Below are positions 9,883-19,729 of a stretch of DNA of 64,000 bases, piece by piece (within the stretch, counting starts at the first letter, position 1; each line of letters begins with the position of its first letter). The notes below the pieces were generated by a model. That model was not told where the DNA came from, did not search any database, and saw only the letters and a program-made list of their open reading frames with translations. The translations under genes and the position numbers were made by a program. The stretch comes from Cytophagaceae bacterium. Its GTDB lineage: Bacteria; Bacteroidota; Bacteroidia; Cytophagales; Flexibacteraceae. The stretch covers positions 1-64,000 of the forward strand of contig JAIXYP010000037.1 in NCBI GenBank assembly GCA_027490155.1. The letters run 5' to 3'.

Positions 9883-11079
9883 ATGGACTCAAACTTTGCA
9901 GGTCAATCCACTACAAAAAGCAGGTATGCTCAGCTAGGCGTCTCCGCCCAAAAGGAGGATATCCATGCAGCCTTAGTAGGGATAGATAAGGGATTATACC
10001 CACACGCATTTTGTAAAGTGATACCGGATATTCTGGGGAATGACCCTGAATATTGCAACATTATGCACGCAGATGGCGCAGGCACCAAAAGTAGCCTAGC
10101 CTACCTCTATTGGCGCGAAACCGGGGATATGTCGGTCTGGAAAGGCATCGCACAAGACGCATTGGTCATGAATCTGGATGACTTGCTATGTGTCGGTGTT
10201 ACCGAGGGTATATTGGTCAGTAGTACCATCGGACGTAATAAACACTTGATTCCGGGTGAAGTTATTGCCGCGCTCATCAATGGTACCGAGGAGCTTTTGG
10301 CCACCTGGCGTGACCTTGGTATCGGCATCTACAGCACTGGTGGTGAGACTGCCGACGTTGGCGACTTGGTCCGGACGTTGATTGTAGATAGTACCTTTAC
10401 GGCTCGGCTCAGAAGGGATGACGTCATTGATAATGGAAGGATATGTGCAGGTGATTTGATTGTTGGATTCTCTTCAACAGGCAAGGCGACCTACGAAACC
10501 GAGTTCAATATGGGCATGGGTAGTAATGGGCTGACTGCTGCTCGACATAATATGGTGGCCCACCAATACGCAGCCCAATACCCCGAATCTTTTGATACTG
10601 GTCTGCCAGAGGACATCGTTTACGCGGGCAACTTTGATCTTACTGAAGTACCTAGCGGGTGGCCACTGAATGTAGGCAAAGCGGTACTAAGCCCCACGCG
10701 GACTTATGCCCCTTTGGTCAAACAAATTTTTGAGGAGCTCCGGCCAAAAGTTCATGGCATGGTGCACTGTAGCGGTGGTGGCCAGACCAAGGTCCTACAT
10801 TTCGTCAAGGGATATAAAATCGTCAAGGACAATTTGTTCCCGACACCTCCGCTGTTTGCGGCCATCCAGAAAGCCACCAACATGGCTTGGCAAGAAATGT
10901 ATCAGGTTTTCAACATGGGGCACCGACTAGAGATATTTGTGCCAGACCAAATAACCGCTAATCGCTTGATCAAGCTCGCAAAAGGATTCAATATCGAGGC
11001 ACAAGTGGTTGGTAGAGTTACTGATACGGCAGGACCTGCGCTTGAGATTCGGAGCGAGCATGGTGTTTTTGAGTATTAA
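9883..11079 (+). CDS. purM: Phosphoribosylformylglycinamidine cyclo-ligase (AIR synthetase)
   Basis: PurM closes the imidazole ring of purines, converting FGAM to AIR with ATP. Visible family features are SRYAQLGV at the N terminus, HADGAGTKSSLAY (nucleotide/substrate loop), a VMNLDDLLCVG segment, YSTGGETADVGDLV, and near the C terminus VHCSGGGQTKVL and VFNMGHRLEIFV. At 398 residues it is longer than the roughly 345-residue proteobacterial enzyme and matches the longer Bacteroidota form. The gene starts 12 nt after the Wzy-like gene, so it may be read through from upstream. A near-consensus box (TACTTTTC) sits just before the ATG but lacks the -33 TTG. Confidence 0.93.
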   Translation: MDSNFAGQSTTKSRYAQLGVSAQKEDIHAALVGIDKGLYPHAFCKVIPDILGNDPEYCNIMHADGAGTKSSLAYLYWRETGDMSVWKGIAQDALVMNLDDLLCVGVTEGILVSSTIGRNKHLIPGEVIAALINGTEELLATWRDLGIGIYSTGGETADVGDLVRTLIVDSTFTARLRRDDVIDNGRICAGDLIVGFSSTGKATYETEFNMGMGSNGLTAARHNMVAHQYAAQYPESFDTGLPEDIVYAGNFDLTEVPSGWPLNVGKAVLSPTRTYAPLVKQIFEELRPKVHGMVHCSGGGQTKVLHFVKGYKIVKDNLFPTPPLFAAIQKATNMAWQEMYQVFNMGHRLEIFVPDQITANRLIKLAKGFNIEAQVVGRVTDTAGPALEIRSEHGVFEY

Positions 11080-11104
11080 AGGTATATAGGTAGATCATTT
11101 CTAT

Positions 11105-11911
11105 ATGGTGATTTTTAGCGGTGCCAAAATCAATCTTGGCTTGCAAATTCTGCGCAAGAGGTCTGATGGTTATCATGACTTAAGCACCTGCTTCTTCCCC
11201 ATAAAATGGTCTGATGTGGTCGAGGTTTTGCCATCCGCAGGTCCAACAAGTTTGCATGGATCAGGTATTATTGTCCCTGGGCCTCCAGAACAGAACTTGG
11301 TATATAAGGCATGGCAGTTGCTATCTGACCTATACAAGGTCCCACCTGTCGATATCTACTGCCACAAAGTGGTACCCATGGGTGCTGGCCTTGGTGGTGG
11401 CAGTGCAGATGCAGTAGCAGTCCTGAAGGCCTGCAACGAATTGTTCGGTATTGGCCTAGACACCGAGCAACTATGCACCTTAGCCTTGCGGCTAGGGAGT
11501 GATTGTCCTTTTTTCGTTGAAGGCCAGCCAACATTGGCTGGTGGTCGTGGGGAGGTTTTTGAACTAATCAACCTTGATCTGTCTGGTCATCAACTTGTGG
11601 TAGTACACCCTGGATTAAGTGTTAGCACAGCACAGGCTTTTAGCCAGGTGAGACCAAATGCTGAGGTCCCGGACATTGCACAGATCATCCGACAACCGGT
11701 TGGCAACTGGCAATCGGCAGGTTTGAGAAACGATTTTGAGGCCAGCGTCTTTCCTCAGTTGCCAGCGGTAGCAGCCCTCAAACAGCAATTACTTGATCTC
11801 GGTGCCGTTTATGCCGCCATGAGTGGCAGTGGCAGTGCTGTCTATGGGTTATTTGACCAACCAATCGATCCTGCTGTTCATTTCGATGGTTTGACTTGGC
11901 ATCAAGAGTAG
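11105..11911 (+). CDS. ispE: 4-diphosphocytidyl-2-C-methyl-D-erythritol kinase
   Basis: IspE phosphorylates CDP-methylerythritol in the MEP isoprenoid pathway. It is a GHMP kinase: GAKINLGLQI at the N terminus with K8, the glycine-rich ATP loop VPMGAGLGGGSADA at residues 90-103, the LRLGSDCPFFVEG segment carrying the catalytic Asp, and AAMSGSGSAVYGLF as the third GHMP motif near the C terminus. The length of 268 aa is normal. The gene follows purM by 25 nt and is closed by a terminator. Its presence shows the organism makes IPP/DMAPP through the MEP route. Confidence 0.95.
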   Translation: MVIFSGAKINLGLQILRKRSDGYHDLSTCFFPIKWSDVVEVLPSAGPTSLHGSGIIVPGPPEQNLVYKAWQLLSDLYKVPPVDIYCHKVVPMGAGLGGGSADAVAVLKACNELFGIGLDTEQLCTLALRLGSDCPFFVEGQPTLAGGRGEVFELINLDLSGHQLVVVHPGLSVSTAQAFSQVRPNAEVPDIAQIIRQPVGNWQSAGLRNDFEASVFPQLPAVAALKQQLLDLGAVYAAMSGSGSAVYGLFDQPIDPAVHFDGLTWHQE

Positions 11912-11950
11912 GGATTAGGTGGAACTAGTATTGTTTATCCAAAAGCAGAA

Positions 11951-11994
11951 AGGAGGCAAATGGACCCTTACCTTGGACCATTGCCTCCTTTTTT
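11951..11994. terminator. Bidirectional terminator between ispE and the convergent dehydrogenase gene
   Basis: AGGAGGCAAATGG pairs with CCATTGCCTCCT (one bulged A). A T-run follows on the plus strand and U-rich sequence on the minus strand, so it can serve both convergent genes. Confidence 0.8.
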
Positions 11995-12020
11995 GGATTG
12001 CCGTATTGGGTTACTGGACC

Positions 12021-12911
12021 CTACCGAACAAACTCGGCAGCCACTACAAGTTCTTTGCCTCCGTGGCTATAGTCATAAAAACCTTTGCCTGATTTGACTC
12101 CCTTATGACCCGCGCGTACCATATTGGTTAGCAATGGGCATGGATAATATTTCGGGTTGCCAAAGCCGTCATGCAGGACATGCAGGATGCTATGGCAAAC
12201 GTCAAGGCCGATAAAGTCAGCTAGCTGTAGCGGACCCATAGGGTGCGCCATACCAAGCTTCATGACTGTGTCAATCTCTGCTACACCGGCAACGCCTTCA
12301 AACAAGGTCTGGATCGCTTCATTGATCATAGGCATCAGGATGCGGTTGCTTACAAACCCAGGATAGTCATTGACCTCAACAGGGGTCTTACCGAGCATTT
12401 TGCTTAGGTCCATGATGGTATCTGTGACGGCCTGGCTAGTAGCATACCCGCGGATAACCTCCACGAGTTTCATCACTGGTACTGGGTTCATGAAGTGCAT
12501 CCCGATCACCTGTGCTGGGCGTTTGGTGGCAGCTGCTAATAGCGTTATCGAGATACTACTGGTGTTGGTTGCTAGCACGCAATGGGCAGGCGCTGCAGCA
12601 TCGAGGTCAGCAAATAGTTGTGTTTTAATCGCAACTTGTTCGGTTGCTGCCTCTACAACGAGGTCCGCATTGGCAACAGCAGCCTTTAGGTCGGTGCTAG
12701 TGCTGAGGCGGCCAAGGGTTTCAGTCTTTTCAGTTTCGGTCAGTGTACCCTTGCTCACTTGGCGGTCCAGGTTTTTGCCTATCGTGACGATGGCTTTTTC
12801 GAGGGCAGCCTGGTTGATGTCCAGCAGGGTCGTGATAAATCCATTCTGGGCGAAAACATGGGCAATACCGTTGCCCATTGTTCCTGATCCTATGACGGTT
12901 ATGTTACGCAT
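12021..12911 (-). CDS. 3-hydroxybutyryl-CoA dehydrogenase (3-hydroxyacyl-CoA dehydrogenase family)
   Basis: This NAD-dependent dehydrogenase interconverts 3-hydroxyacyl-CoA and 3-oxoacyl-CoA. The N terminus starts with the Rossmann motif ITVIGSGTMGNGIA, followed by LLDINQ as the end of the second strand. The catalytic segment is IGMHFMNPVPVMKLVEVI with the active-site His, and GFVSNRILMPMINEA begins the C-terminal helical domain, which ends with GKGFYDYS. The 296 aa are the stand-alone short form (Hbd/PaaH type) rather than a FadB fusion. No other beta-oxidation or butyrate gene is nearby, so the pathway (fatty acid degradation or C4 metabolism) is open. Confidence 0.92.
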   Translation of the reverse strand: MRNITVIGSGTMGNGIAHVFAQNGFITTLLDINQAALEKAIVTIGKNLDRQVSKGTLTETEKTETLGRLSTSTDLKAAVANADLVVEAATEQVAIKTQLFADLDAAAPAHCVLATNTSSISITLLAAATKRPAQVIGMHFMNPVPVMKLVEVIRGYATSQAVTDTIMDLSKMLGKTPVEVNDYPGFVSNRILMPMINEAIQTLFEGVAGVAEIDTVMKLGMAHPMGPLQLADFIGLDVCHSILHVLHDGFGNPKYYPCPLLTNMVRAGHKGVKSGKGFYDYSHGGKELVVAAEFVR

Positions 12912-13161
12912 ATTGAGGGCCTGAGGTGGCCAATTCTAGTTTTGGTGTATTGGAAAACGCAGGATCCAGTAAAATTCTGTGCTGTGCCCTATGATGTTGC
13001 AAGTTGGTAAGGGATGGCAGGAGTACCAAATGTTTTGCTAACCTGCCTGCTTTGGAATAAGAGGGTGGTCTGGCCTACATAATCCATCCAATAATGTGGC
13101 CAAGTATCGAGGTAATTGGTGATTTTTTTAGAGGTAAAAAGTGACTATTGGGACATTTAAA

Positions 13162-14373
13162 CTAGGGTTTAGCCTTCTCCAGTACGAAATCCTTGATCTT
13201 GCTCATTGCCTCACGCAGAACATCAGAAGGTGGCAAGAAAACCACCCTAAAGTGATCCGGACTTGCCCAATTGAAGCCAGTGCCTTGGACGAGCAGTACA
13301 TGCTTTTCTTTCAGCAAGCCCATAATAAGTTCTAGGTCCGAACGTAGGGTAGATTTACTGAGGTCGATCTTGGGGAAAAGATAGAAGGCACCTTCTGGCT
13401 TAACGCATGTGATGCCGGGGATATCGGTGATTAGGTTGTAGGCTAGCTCACGTTGTTGGTACAAGCGCCCACCCGGCGAGACTAGATAATCGATGCTTTG
13501 TTTGCCACCTAGGGCTGTCTGGATCGTGAGTTGGGCAGCGACGTTGGCACATAACCGCATACTTGCCAGTGCATTGACACCTTCCATATAGCTTGTAGCC
13601 TTATGCCTAGCCCCCGTGAAGACTGCCCATCCTGCACGTAGGCCCGCAGCACGGTGGTTTTTGCTCAGTCCGCTAAGTGTGATACAGAGTGTGTCATTGA
13701 CATAGGATGCCGCATGGTGGTGTTTGGCCCCGTCATATAAAATTCTGTCATAGATCTCATCCGAAAACAAGACCAAATTGTTAGCCTCTGCAATCTGGGC
13801 GATTTGCTTGAGGATCTCTGGCGGATAGACCGCACCTGTCGGGTTGTTGGGGTTGATCAGGACGATTGCCTTGGTTTTGCCCGTAATTTTGGACTTAAGG
13901 TCAGCCACATCAGGGTACCAATTACTTGCCTCGTCACAAAGGTAATGGACCGATTTGCCAATGCAGAGGTGTACTGCAGAGGTCCAGAGTGGATAATCTG
14001 GGCTAGGTACTAGTACCTCATCCCCAGGGTTCAGCAGTGCCTGTAGACAAAGCAAAATAAGCTCAGAGACGCCATTGCCCAGATAGATAGAGTCTGTGTG
14101 TACGCCAGCAATACCACGCGAATGGTATAGCTGTTGCACTGCAATACGCGCCGAATACAACCCTTGTGAGTCCGAATAACCTTGGGCATCACGGATGTTG
14201 ACGATCATGTCGTGCACCATCTCGTCTGGCGTGTCAAAGCCGTATGGTGCAGGGTTGCCAATATTGAGCCTAGTAATGCGATACCCTTGGCGCTCAAGCT
14301 CTTTGGCTTGATCATAAACAGGACCACGGATCTCGTACCGAGCACCACGTAGCCGATCACTCTTTACAAACAT
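13162..14373 (-). CDS. alaA: PLP-dependent alanine aminotransferase (AlaA-like)
   Basis: A class I/II aminotransferase that closely follows the AlaA pattern: EIRGPVYDQAKELE at the N terminus, LNIGNPAPYGFDTPDE, YSDSQGLYSAR, the PLP-contacting LINPNNPTGAVY (about 172-183), SDEIYDR (Asp/Tyr pair, about 204-210) and the Schiff-base lysine K238 in LSGLSKNHRAAGLRAGW, with the carboxylate-binding Arg in FRVVFLP near the end. It probably makes alanine from pyruvate and glutamate. The residues after the lysine are NH rather than the TY common in E. coli AlaA. The gene lies 49 nt downstream of lepB and is probably co-transcribed with it. Confidence 0.9.
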   Translation of the reverse strand: MFVKSDRLRGARYEIRGPVYDQAKELERQGYRITRLNIGNPAPYGFDTPDEMVHDMIVNIRDAQGYSDSQGLYSARIAVQQLYHSRGIAGVHTDSIYLGNGVSELILLCLQALLNPGDEVLVPSPDYPLWTSAVHLCIGKSVHYLCDEASNWYPDVADLKSKITGKTKAIVLINPNNPTGAVYPPEILKQIAQIAEANNLVLFSDEIYDRILYDGAKHHHAASYVNDTLCITLSGLSKNHRAAGLRAGWAVFTGARHKATSYMEGVNALASMRLCANVAAQLTIQTALGGKQSIDYLVSPGGRLYQQRELAYNLITDIPGITCVKPEGAFYLFPKIDLSKSTLRSDLELIMGLLKEKHVLLVQGTGFNWASPDHFRVVFLPPSDVLREAMSKIKDFVLEKAKP

Positions 14374-14422
14374 AGTAGGGTATAGCTACTTGTTCTGTAA
14401 GTCCACTGACGACAAGAAATAT

Positions 14423-15526
14423 CTAGTCAATGAACCTGAACATCCGACGCCACCTGATCTTGTCAAGAAAACCAGCATGGCTATCCAGCGACATCCACAC
14501 GAGCCATGCCTTGCCGACCACGTGGTCTGCAGGGACAAAGCCCCAGAAGCGCGAGTCCTCTGAGTCGTGACGGTTGTCACCCATCATAAAATAATAGTCT
14601 TGCGTAAAGGTGTATTCCGTTTGGGCTTTTCCGTCTAAGTACAGGACACTATCCCTGATCTCTACGTTACTGAGATGTTCATAGTCCTTTATGGTGCTGC
14701 CATAGACCAAAACTTGCTCCTTCGTTAGTTTGATTTTTGCCCCAGCCTTCGGTATCCAAAGGGGGCCAAAATTATCCACATTCCATGGCAAGTCAGGCTT
14801 GTCTGTCGGGAAGCAATTTTTGTAAGCTATGTATCCCGGAGGGGTAATGATTTTGATCGTTCCTTTCACGAAAGGGAAGGCCTTTAGCTTTTCGACAGCT
14901 TCGCTTGTGGCCTTAATATGGTAGCCGTTTTGATTGGGTTTGTCGATGCGCTCGTAGTCGGTGATGTCTATCTCGGCAAAGACTTTGTCGTTGATGAACT
15001 CAGGCGAGAATACAAAATACTCCTCCTGCATCTTTGGCGGATTACTGATGGCCTTTCCATTGAGGTGCACTTGTCCATCAACGACGCTGAGTGTATCGCC
15101 AGATATACCAATACATCGCTTAATGTAGTTCGTCTTTTGGTCAGCAGGATGGCCTTTTTCGGCAGGGTAGTTAAAGACGACAACGTCGTTACGTTGGATA
15201 TTGGTAAAGCCAGGTAAACGGTAGCTAGGTATCTGGACAGCCCCGATATAGGATCGGACATTTGTACCCCATATTGTCTGGTGGTTCAGCGGCAATTGCA
15301 GAGGGGTGTTAGGCGTCCGTGGGCCATAATGTAGCTTGGACACGAACAGAAAGTCCCCAACCAACAAGGATTTTTCCATGCTACCAGTCGGGATCGTGTA
15401 GGCCTCGAGGAAAATCCACCGAACAAAGGTGGCCACAATCACGGCAAACAAAATGGCGTCTAGCCACTCACGACCGGCTGATTTGACTGGTCTAGTAGGT
15501 TTGGATGAAGATGTAGGTAGACTCAT
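14423..15526 (-). CDS. lepB: Signal peptidase I
   Basis: LepB cleaves signal peptides of Sec-exported proteins at the outer face of the inner membrane. A single N-terminal membrane helix (about residues 22-40) is followed by the catalytic serine S49 in IPTGSMEKSL. The general base is K136 in NYIKRCIGISGDTL. The C-terminal conserved block is MMGDNRHDSEDSRFWG. At 367 aa it has the large insertion between the catalytic residues and the MGDN block usual for Bacteroidota. A promoter box lies 41 nt upstream and alaA follows, so lepB is the first gene of the unit. Confidence 0.95.
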   Translation of the reverse strand: MSLPTSSSKPTRPVKSAGREWLDAILFAVIVATFVRWIFLEAYTIPTGSMEKSLLVGDFLFVSKLHYGPRTPNTPLQLPLNHQTIWGTNVRSYIGAVQIPSYRLPGFTNIQRNDVVVFNYPAEKGHPADQKTNYIKRCIGISGDTLSVVDGQVHLNGKAISNPPKMQEEYFVFSPEFINDKVFAEIDITDYERIDKPNQNGYHIKATSEAVEKLKAFPFVKGTIKIITPPGYIAYKNCFPTDKPDLPWNVDNFGPLWIPKAGAKIKLTKEQVLVYGSTIKDYEHLSNVEIRDSVLYLDGKAQTEYTFTQDYYFMMGDNRHDSEDSRFWGFVPADHVVGKAWLVWMSLDSHAGFLDKIRWRRMFRFID

Positions 15527-15566
15527 TGAGTGGGAAAGGCCGTAGGTAAGGGCAGAGAGTAATGTG

Positions 15567-15574
15567 CAAAAGTA
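15567..15574 (-). promoter_or_regulatory. Promoter -7 box (TAnnTTTG) upstream of lepB
   Basis: TACTTTTG on the minus strand, about 41 nt before the lepB start. No TTG is seen at the expected -33 distance, so the assignment rests on the -7 box alone. Confidence 0.45.
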
Positions 15575-15679
15575 AGAAGCCCTGGCCTAGCGCTAGGTTC
15601 TGGATACACCTAAGGACAAAAGTAGGTATAAACAGCTGTTTTAGTGGTTTGTTTTTGGCTTTACGGGTTCACTAGCTAA

Positions 15680-18379
15680 CTAGAAACTGATTTCGGTATC
15701 TAGTTTAAAGACCATGTTGTCCCATTGCCCGGGTAGCTGCAGCGGTCCATAGCGGTAGAAAGCACCAACCCCGAAGCCAAGATAATAGGTGTTAAGGTAC
15801 TTGATCCGGTACATATCCTTGACCAGGATACCGGTTTCGTAAAGTCCCTTATTCATCGATTGGTTATTGATGCCTAGCTGAAGCTCTGGCCGACGCAGAT
15901 CACCCCATCCCATGGCATGAACAAGGGCTGGCTTGGGTGCAAAGTTCTCATACTTGCTGCGCCATAGTAAGGACCCAAAGTCGTGATAGAAGAAAAGGGC
16001 CGCAAATTGGTCCTGGGTGAACTCATACGTGCCCACCGTCTGGAAGTAATTGCGCATGGCGACTGGGATATCCCTGTCTTTAGCACCCATTCCGTTGAAC
16101 AATAAGCCATATGGTAATGGGCGATCGGTATAACCGCCAGCAAGGGTGATATAGGTATTGCCAATAAAGATCGACTTGATGTGGTGCTCAACCCTAGCAT
16201 TGAGCCTGACGTAATCTAGGTCTCCCCAGATATTGTTCCGGATTCCACGGCTTGCCTGTAGGTAGATTGCAGGGTAGCCCCGATCCAGCATAATCCTGCG
16301 ACCTTTGAACAATTCGTATCGCTCACCATACACAATACTTAAGGATGCTTGGGCCTCCAAGGTTCGGAAGCCTGAAAACTGCGCTGACAGGTTAGCGTCT
16401 GTCCCTTGCGTGTCATCGACACCAAACTGGTAGTCGTATCCAGCGCCTACGAGACGGCGGTCAATACCAAACTCTAGGCCCGTGAACTTGAAAGGTCTGA
16501 GCCTAGTACTAAGTCGCCAGCTTTCGAAATAGTCCATGCGGCTGGTGATGAAGGTCCTGTAACCTTCGGTGCTTAGCAGGTTTTTGAAGTTGAGAAATGA
16601 TTGCTGACCAGGCTCGGATACGTCGTTGGTGTAGGCAAGGTTGATGTGCCAGTCAAAAAAGCGGCTAAACTTGTAGTCTGCAAAGAGGTTGTATTTGAAC
16701 CTGCCATCCTTTGTGCCATAGGCGCCATAACCGCCAAAGACCCAGTGTTTAGATAGGCGCTGGTTAGTCCTGATACCAGACCCAAAGCGAAAGCCTTCAA
16801 ACTTATTGACCGTAAAAAACTGGTCCAAAGGCAACTCGAATTTTCCAATCGGGATGGCGCCAAGGGCTAGATACTCCATAGCCATTACGATCTTCTCGGC
16901 CTTGCTGGCGCTATCTTTGATGATTTTGTCCATGAACTTATACGTGTTGGCTTCCTTCAAGGAGGCCGTATCGATTCGGAGCTTGTTCATTTCGGCAATT
17001 GGCAGGTTGGTCGAAATCTCCGGGATCTCCAGCTCCTCCTCAATGAAATCCATCCGACGTAGGCCAGCATCAGTTTTGATGCCCCCGATATAGGTCCTAG
17101 CTATGCCAACCACCCCTTCGTCATTGGCCTTAGCTGCACCACCGAAGTTAAAGTCCGTATGGAGCTGGGTCGGAAACCAATATTTGCCGTCCACGATTTC
17201 GTACATCTGTTTGATGCTAAAGTCAATCAGCGGTACGTCGTCAGCGCTGCGGGCCGTGATGTTCTGGATTGCGTAGCCCTTGCTATTGATGCTGACCTGC
17301 CCTTTTAGGCCATTAATGTTGGCATCGTCATATGGGACATAGTTGATCACAAATGTGGTATCCCCTTCGGCATTGACCCTAGTCTGCACCAGCGTAAAGT
17401 CATACCGCCTTGTGCTTCCTGCCGAAATAGGGCTAATATAGTCGCGGTTGAAAAGCGTGATAGCATCCTTATACATCCCGAATGGCTGAAGCCTCGTGCC
17501 AATTGCAGCCAGGGCTAGTTTCGGGAATCCGCTGGTGCGGGTCGAAATGACTGTCTCGTTGGACTGATTGGGGTACCGGTACTTTCTCTCGGTAAAGGTT
17601 TCGTTCAGAAAGAGGTAGCTGGTATCCAGATGTTTTGAAAACTCTTCCCGGTCAATACTATCACGGATTTCGCGTTTCCGAGCTTTGGCATAATAGGTCG
17701 AGTCCCTGATGAGCTTTGCCCCTGGCGACTTGATGGCTAATAAGGAGTCCTCACGCCTTTCAATTGTGGCCCGGTCCTCCTTGGGGCGATTACGAGGGCT
17801 GATCGAGACGGGATTAACTATAAACTTATTATGAGATCGGTAAGTAAAGCTGGTGATATTCTCGGGGTTATTCTTTGGTTTGTTCTTGACCGCAAGCTTG
17901 ATAATGCGGTGGGCCGGGTTGGCATTTTTGAGGACAACAATCGCGACTTTCTCGATCACGGATGGTACCAGTTTGATCTTGAGTATATCTGTTACAGAGT
18001 TGACTTCTATCGTTTTAGGATAGTATCCTACGTAGCTTAGTTTGATCCTGGCAGGAAGCTGACTTAGGCTAAGTACAAAGGCCCCATTGAGGTCTGTGGA
18101 GGTGCCTTTTTGTGAGCCTTCGAGGATGATGTTGACGAAGGGCATCGCCTCATAAGTTACGCTGTCTTTTACGACACCCTTAATAATTATGTTGCCACCA
18201 ATTTGTTGGGCCCAAGTTTGATTACTGACCCCAATACTGACCAACAACAAAAATAAAGGCATCAATATCCAACCAAAGCGCCTAGTGGTTGGGCCAATAT
18301 CATTGCACGCCCCTAAGTTTTCTGGCCGAGCAAGGCACAATTGTGCTGGCAAAAGCTGTGGATCAAGAGTGGGCGGCAT
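15680..18379 (-). CDS. DUF5686 family outer-membrane protein with N-terminal CarboxypepD_reg-like domain
   Basis: A secretion signal ends near WAQQ (about residue 59). A carboxypeptidase-regulatory-like beta domain (VVKDSVTYEAMPFVNI ... GTSTDLNGAFVLSL ... LSYVGYYPKTI, about 65-125) follows, and then about 750 residues typical of DUF5686: a periplasmic region and many amphipathic strands suggesting a C-terminal barrel ending in KLDTEISF. The first 35 residues are not signal-like, so translation may begin at M40 (base 18262), directly before the hydrophobic stretch. Proteins of this kind are common in Bacteroidota and of unknown role. It is not obviously co-transcribed with lepB, which lies 154 nt downstream. 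Confidence 0.8.
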   Translation of the reverse strand: MPPTLDPQLLPAQLCLARPENLGACNDIGPTTRRFGWILMPLFLLLVSIGVSNQTWAQQIGGNIIIKGVVKDSVTYEAMPFVNIILEGSQKGTSTDLNGAFVLSLSQLPARIKLSYVGYYPKTIEVNSVTDILKIKLVPSVIEKVAIVVLKNANPAHRIIKLAVKNKPKNNPENITSFTYRSHNKFIVNPVSISPRNRPKEDRATIERREDSLLAIKSPGAKLIRDSTYYAKARKREIRDSIDREEFSKHLDTSYLFLNETFTERKYRYPNQSNETVISTRTSGFPKLALAAIGTRLQPFGMYKDAITLFNRDYISPISAGSTRRYDFTLVQTRVNAEGDTTFVINYVPYDDANINGLKGQVSINSKGYAIQNITARSADDVPLIDFSIKQMYEIVDGKYWFPTQLHTDFNFGGAAKANDEGVVGIARTYIGGIKTDAGLRRMDFIEEELEIPEISTNLPIAEMNKLRIDTASLKEANTYKFMDKIIKDSASKAEKIVMAMEYLALGAIPIGKFELPLDQFFTVNKFEGFRFGSGIRTNQRLSKHWVFGGYGAYGTKDGRFKYNLFADYKFSRFFDWHINLAYTNDVSEPGQQSFLNFKNLLSTEGYRTFITSRMDYFESWRLSTRLRPFKFTGLEFGIDRRLVGAGYDYQFGVDDTQGTDANLSAQFSGFRTLEAQASLSIVYGERYELFKGRRIMLDRGYPAIYLQASRGIRNNIWGDLDYVRLNARVEHHIKSIFIGNTYITLAGGYTDRPLPYGLLFNGMGAKDRDIPVAMRNYFQTVGTYEFTQDQFAALFFYHDFGSLLWRSKYENFAPKPALVHAMGWGDLRRPELQLGINNQSMNKGLYETGILVKDMYRIKYLNTYYLGFGVGAFYRYGPLQLPGQWDNMVFKLDTEISF

Positions 18380-18481
18380 AGGCTTAGCAGCAGGTTAATG
18401 ACGTTATGGTCAGATCTGAAATCTTTAAGTTATAAGCAATACTATCACCTAACATAAACAACTAGACAACACTAGCTTAGC

Positions 18482-19729
18482 TTATGGTCTGTGCACAAAA
18501 CTCAAACGGAAACTACCCTTTGGTCCATTGCCCAACAAAAAATATGTGGCAGGCGGTAGCTGGACGGTATCAATGTCATATACGGTAGTGCCAGCGACTG
18601 GTGTTATCCGCTGCCAAAGTTGGCCTTTGGCATCTGCAAGGTCGATGTCACCAGATACAATCCAGTCTTTAGGCAAGACTAGTTGGAGCCGCCCTGCCAC
18701 AGTGTTGGCATATATCAGAGGTTGTTCTTCGGCCTTCCTGATGGTGCGAGCAACGTTCGTCACAACGTTAGAAAAACGAGCTACATCGAAAGTATAGAGC
18801 CTAGCGCTAACAGGGCTCCGCTCTTCATTGCTGATGAAAATGCGGTTGAAGTCCCGATAGGCAATGGCCTCTACCTGTCCCACAAAGATCACCGATGGTA
18901 GGTCGATCCTGCGCTTGTTACCTTGCCAACAACGACCTAGGTGCTGGAAATCCCAAACCGCCCATGTGCAAGCAGAAAATAGATCTTTATCATAGCCAAT
19001 CAAAATTAGCTGGGTTCCAGCGTTTGGATCCTCGATGATGTCAGCGCCAGATATAGTACAACGCACGTTGAACGAGTCGATTAACCTTGCATTATAGCTC
19101 CCAGGCACCGTTGGCAGGACATAGTGTTTGGTCTGTTTGTTAGCCCAGTTTTTGGTAAATAGGTGCAGTGTGTCTTGGTGACATACAAATGCCTCGCAGT
19201 CAAAATTGTGCACCGAGCGACGCGCCCATGACGTTTGGTCAGGATACCGGAAAGCAATAGACTGAACCGAAACCGATACTCGAGCTCCTGTGCCAAAATT
19301 AGCTTTATTAAGCACCAAAATCCTTAGGTCGGTCCTGTTACCATCATTGTTGCCAAAATCGCCGATGTAGATATGCTGCGCATCTTGGGCAAGGTCTTCC
19401 CAGTCGATGTTGCTGGCATTAGCAATGGTCACCTCTTGCACAATCTGGCCTGTTGTAGTATCCAGTTTGTAGAGTTTGGGGCTATTCCCGCTATCGTTAT
19501 GGGTCCAGAGGTAACCGTTGTCATAAAGCAACCCGCTGGTCTCCTTAATGGTAGTGGGAAGGGTTGCCCTCACTACTGGGCTGACTGTCGTGTTGGCATA
19601 GGTACAGCTACCATTGTTGGTAGTGGCGTTTGGGCTATAGTTCGTGGCTCGGCTATCCGTACAACCTGGTTGGCCCTGGCTCAGGAGGGGGATGAGCAAT
19701 ATCAAAAACAAAAAAAATGTGTATCGCAT
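18482..19729 (-). CDS. Secreted protein with a Cys-containing GCTDxxATNY module and propeller-like body
   Basis: The start is taken at the ATG at 19729, directly before a signal peptide (MRYTFFLFLILLIPLLSQG), rather than the longer open frame from 19780. Immediately after cleavage comes the short module GCTDSRATNYSPNAT...GSCTY, recurrent in secreted Bacteroidota proteins. The rest (about 350 aa) contains repeated strand motifs such as WTHNDSGNSPKLYKLD, IYIGDFGNNDGNR and VEAIAYRDFNRIFISNEE, suggestive of a beta-propeller. The C-terminal 80 residues (GRLQLVLPKDWIVSGDIDLA...) resemble a T9SS-type sorting domain but lack a clean match. Function is unknown. Confidence 0.75.
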   Translation of the reverse strand: MRYTFFLFLILLIPLLSQGQPGCTDSRATNYSPNATTNNGSCTYANTTVSPVVRATLPTTIKETSGLLYDNGYLWTHNDSGNSPKLYKLDTTTGQIVQEVTIANASNIDWEDLAQDAQHIYIGDFGNNDGNRTDLRILVLNKANFGTGARVSVSVQSIAFRYPDQTSWARRSVHNFDCEAFVCHQDTLHLFTKNWANKQTKHYVLPTVPGSYNARLIDSFNVRCTISGADIIEDPNAGTQLILIGYDKDLFSACTWAVWDFQHLGRCWQGNKRRIDLPSVIFVGQVEAIAYRDFNRIFISNEERSPVSARLYTFDVARFSNVVTNVARTIRKAEEQPLIYANTVAGRLQLVLPKDWIVSGDIDLADAKGQLWQRITPVAGTTVYDIDTVQLPPATYFLLGNGPKGSFRLSFVHRP

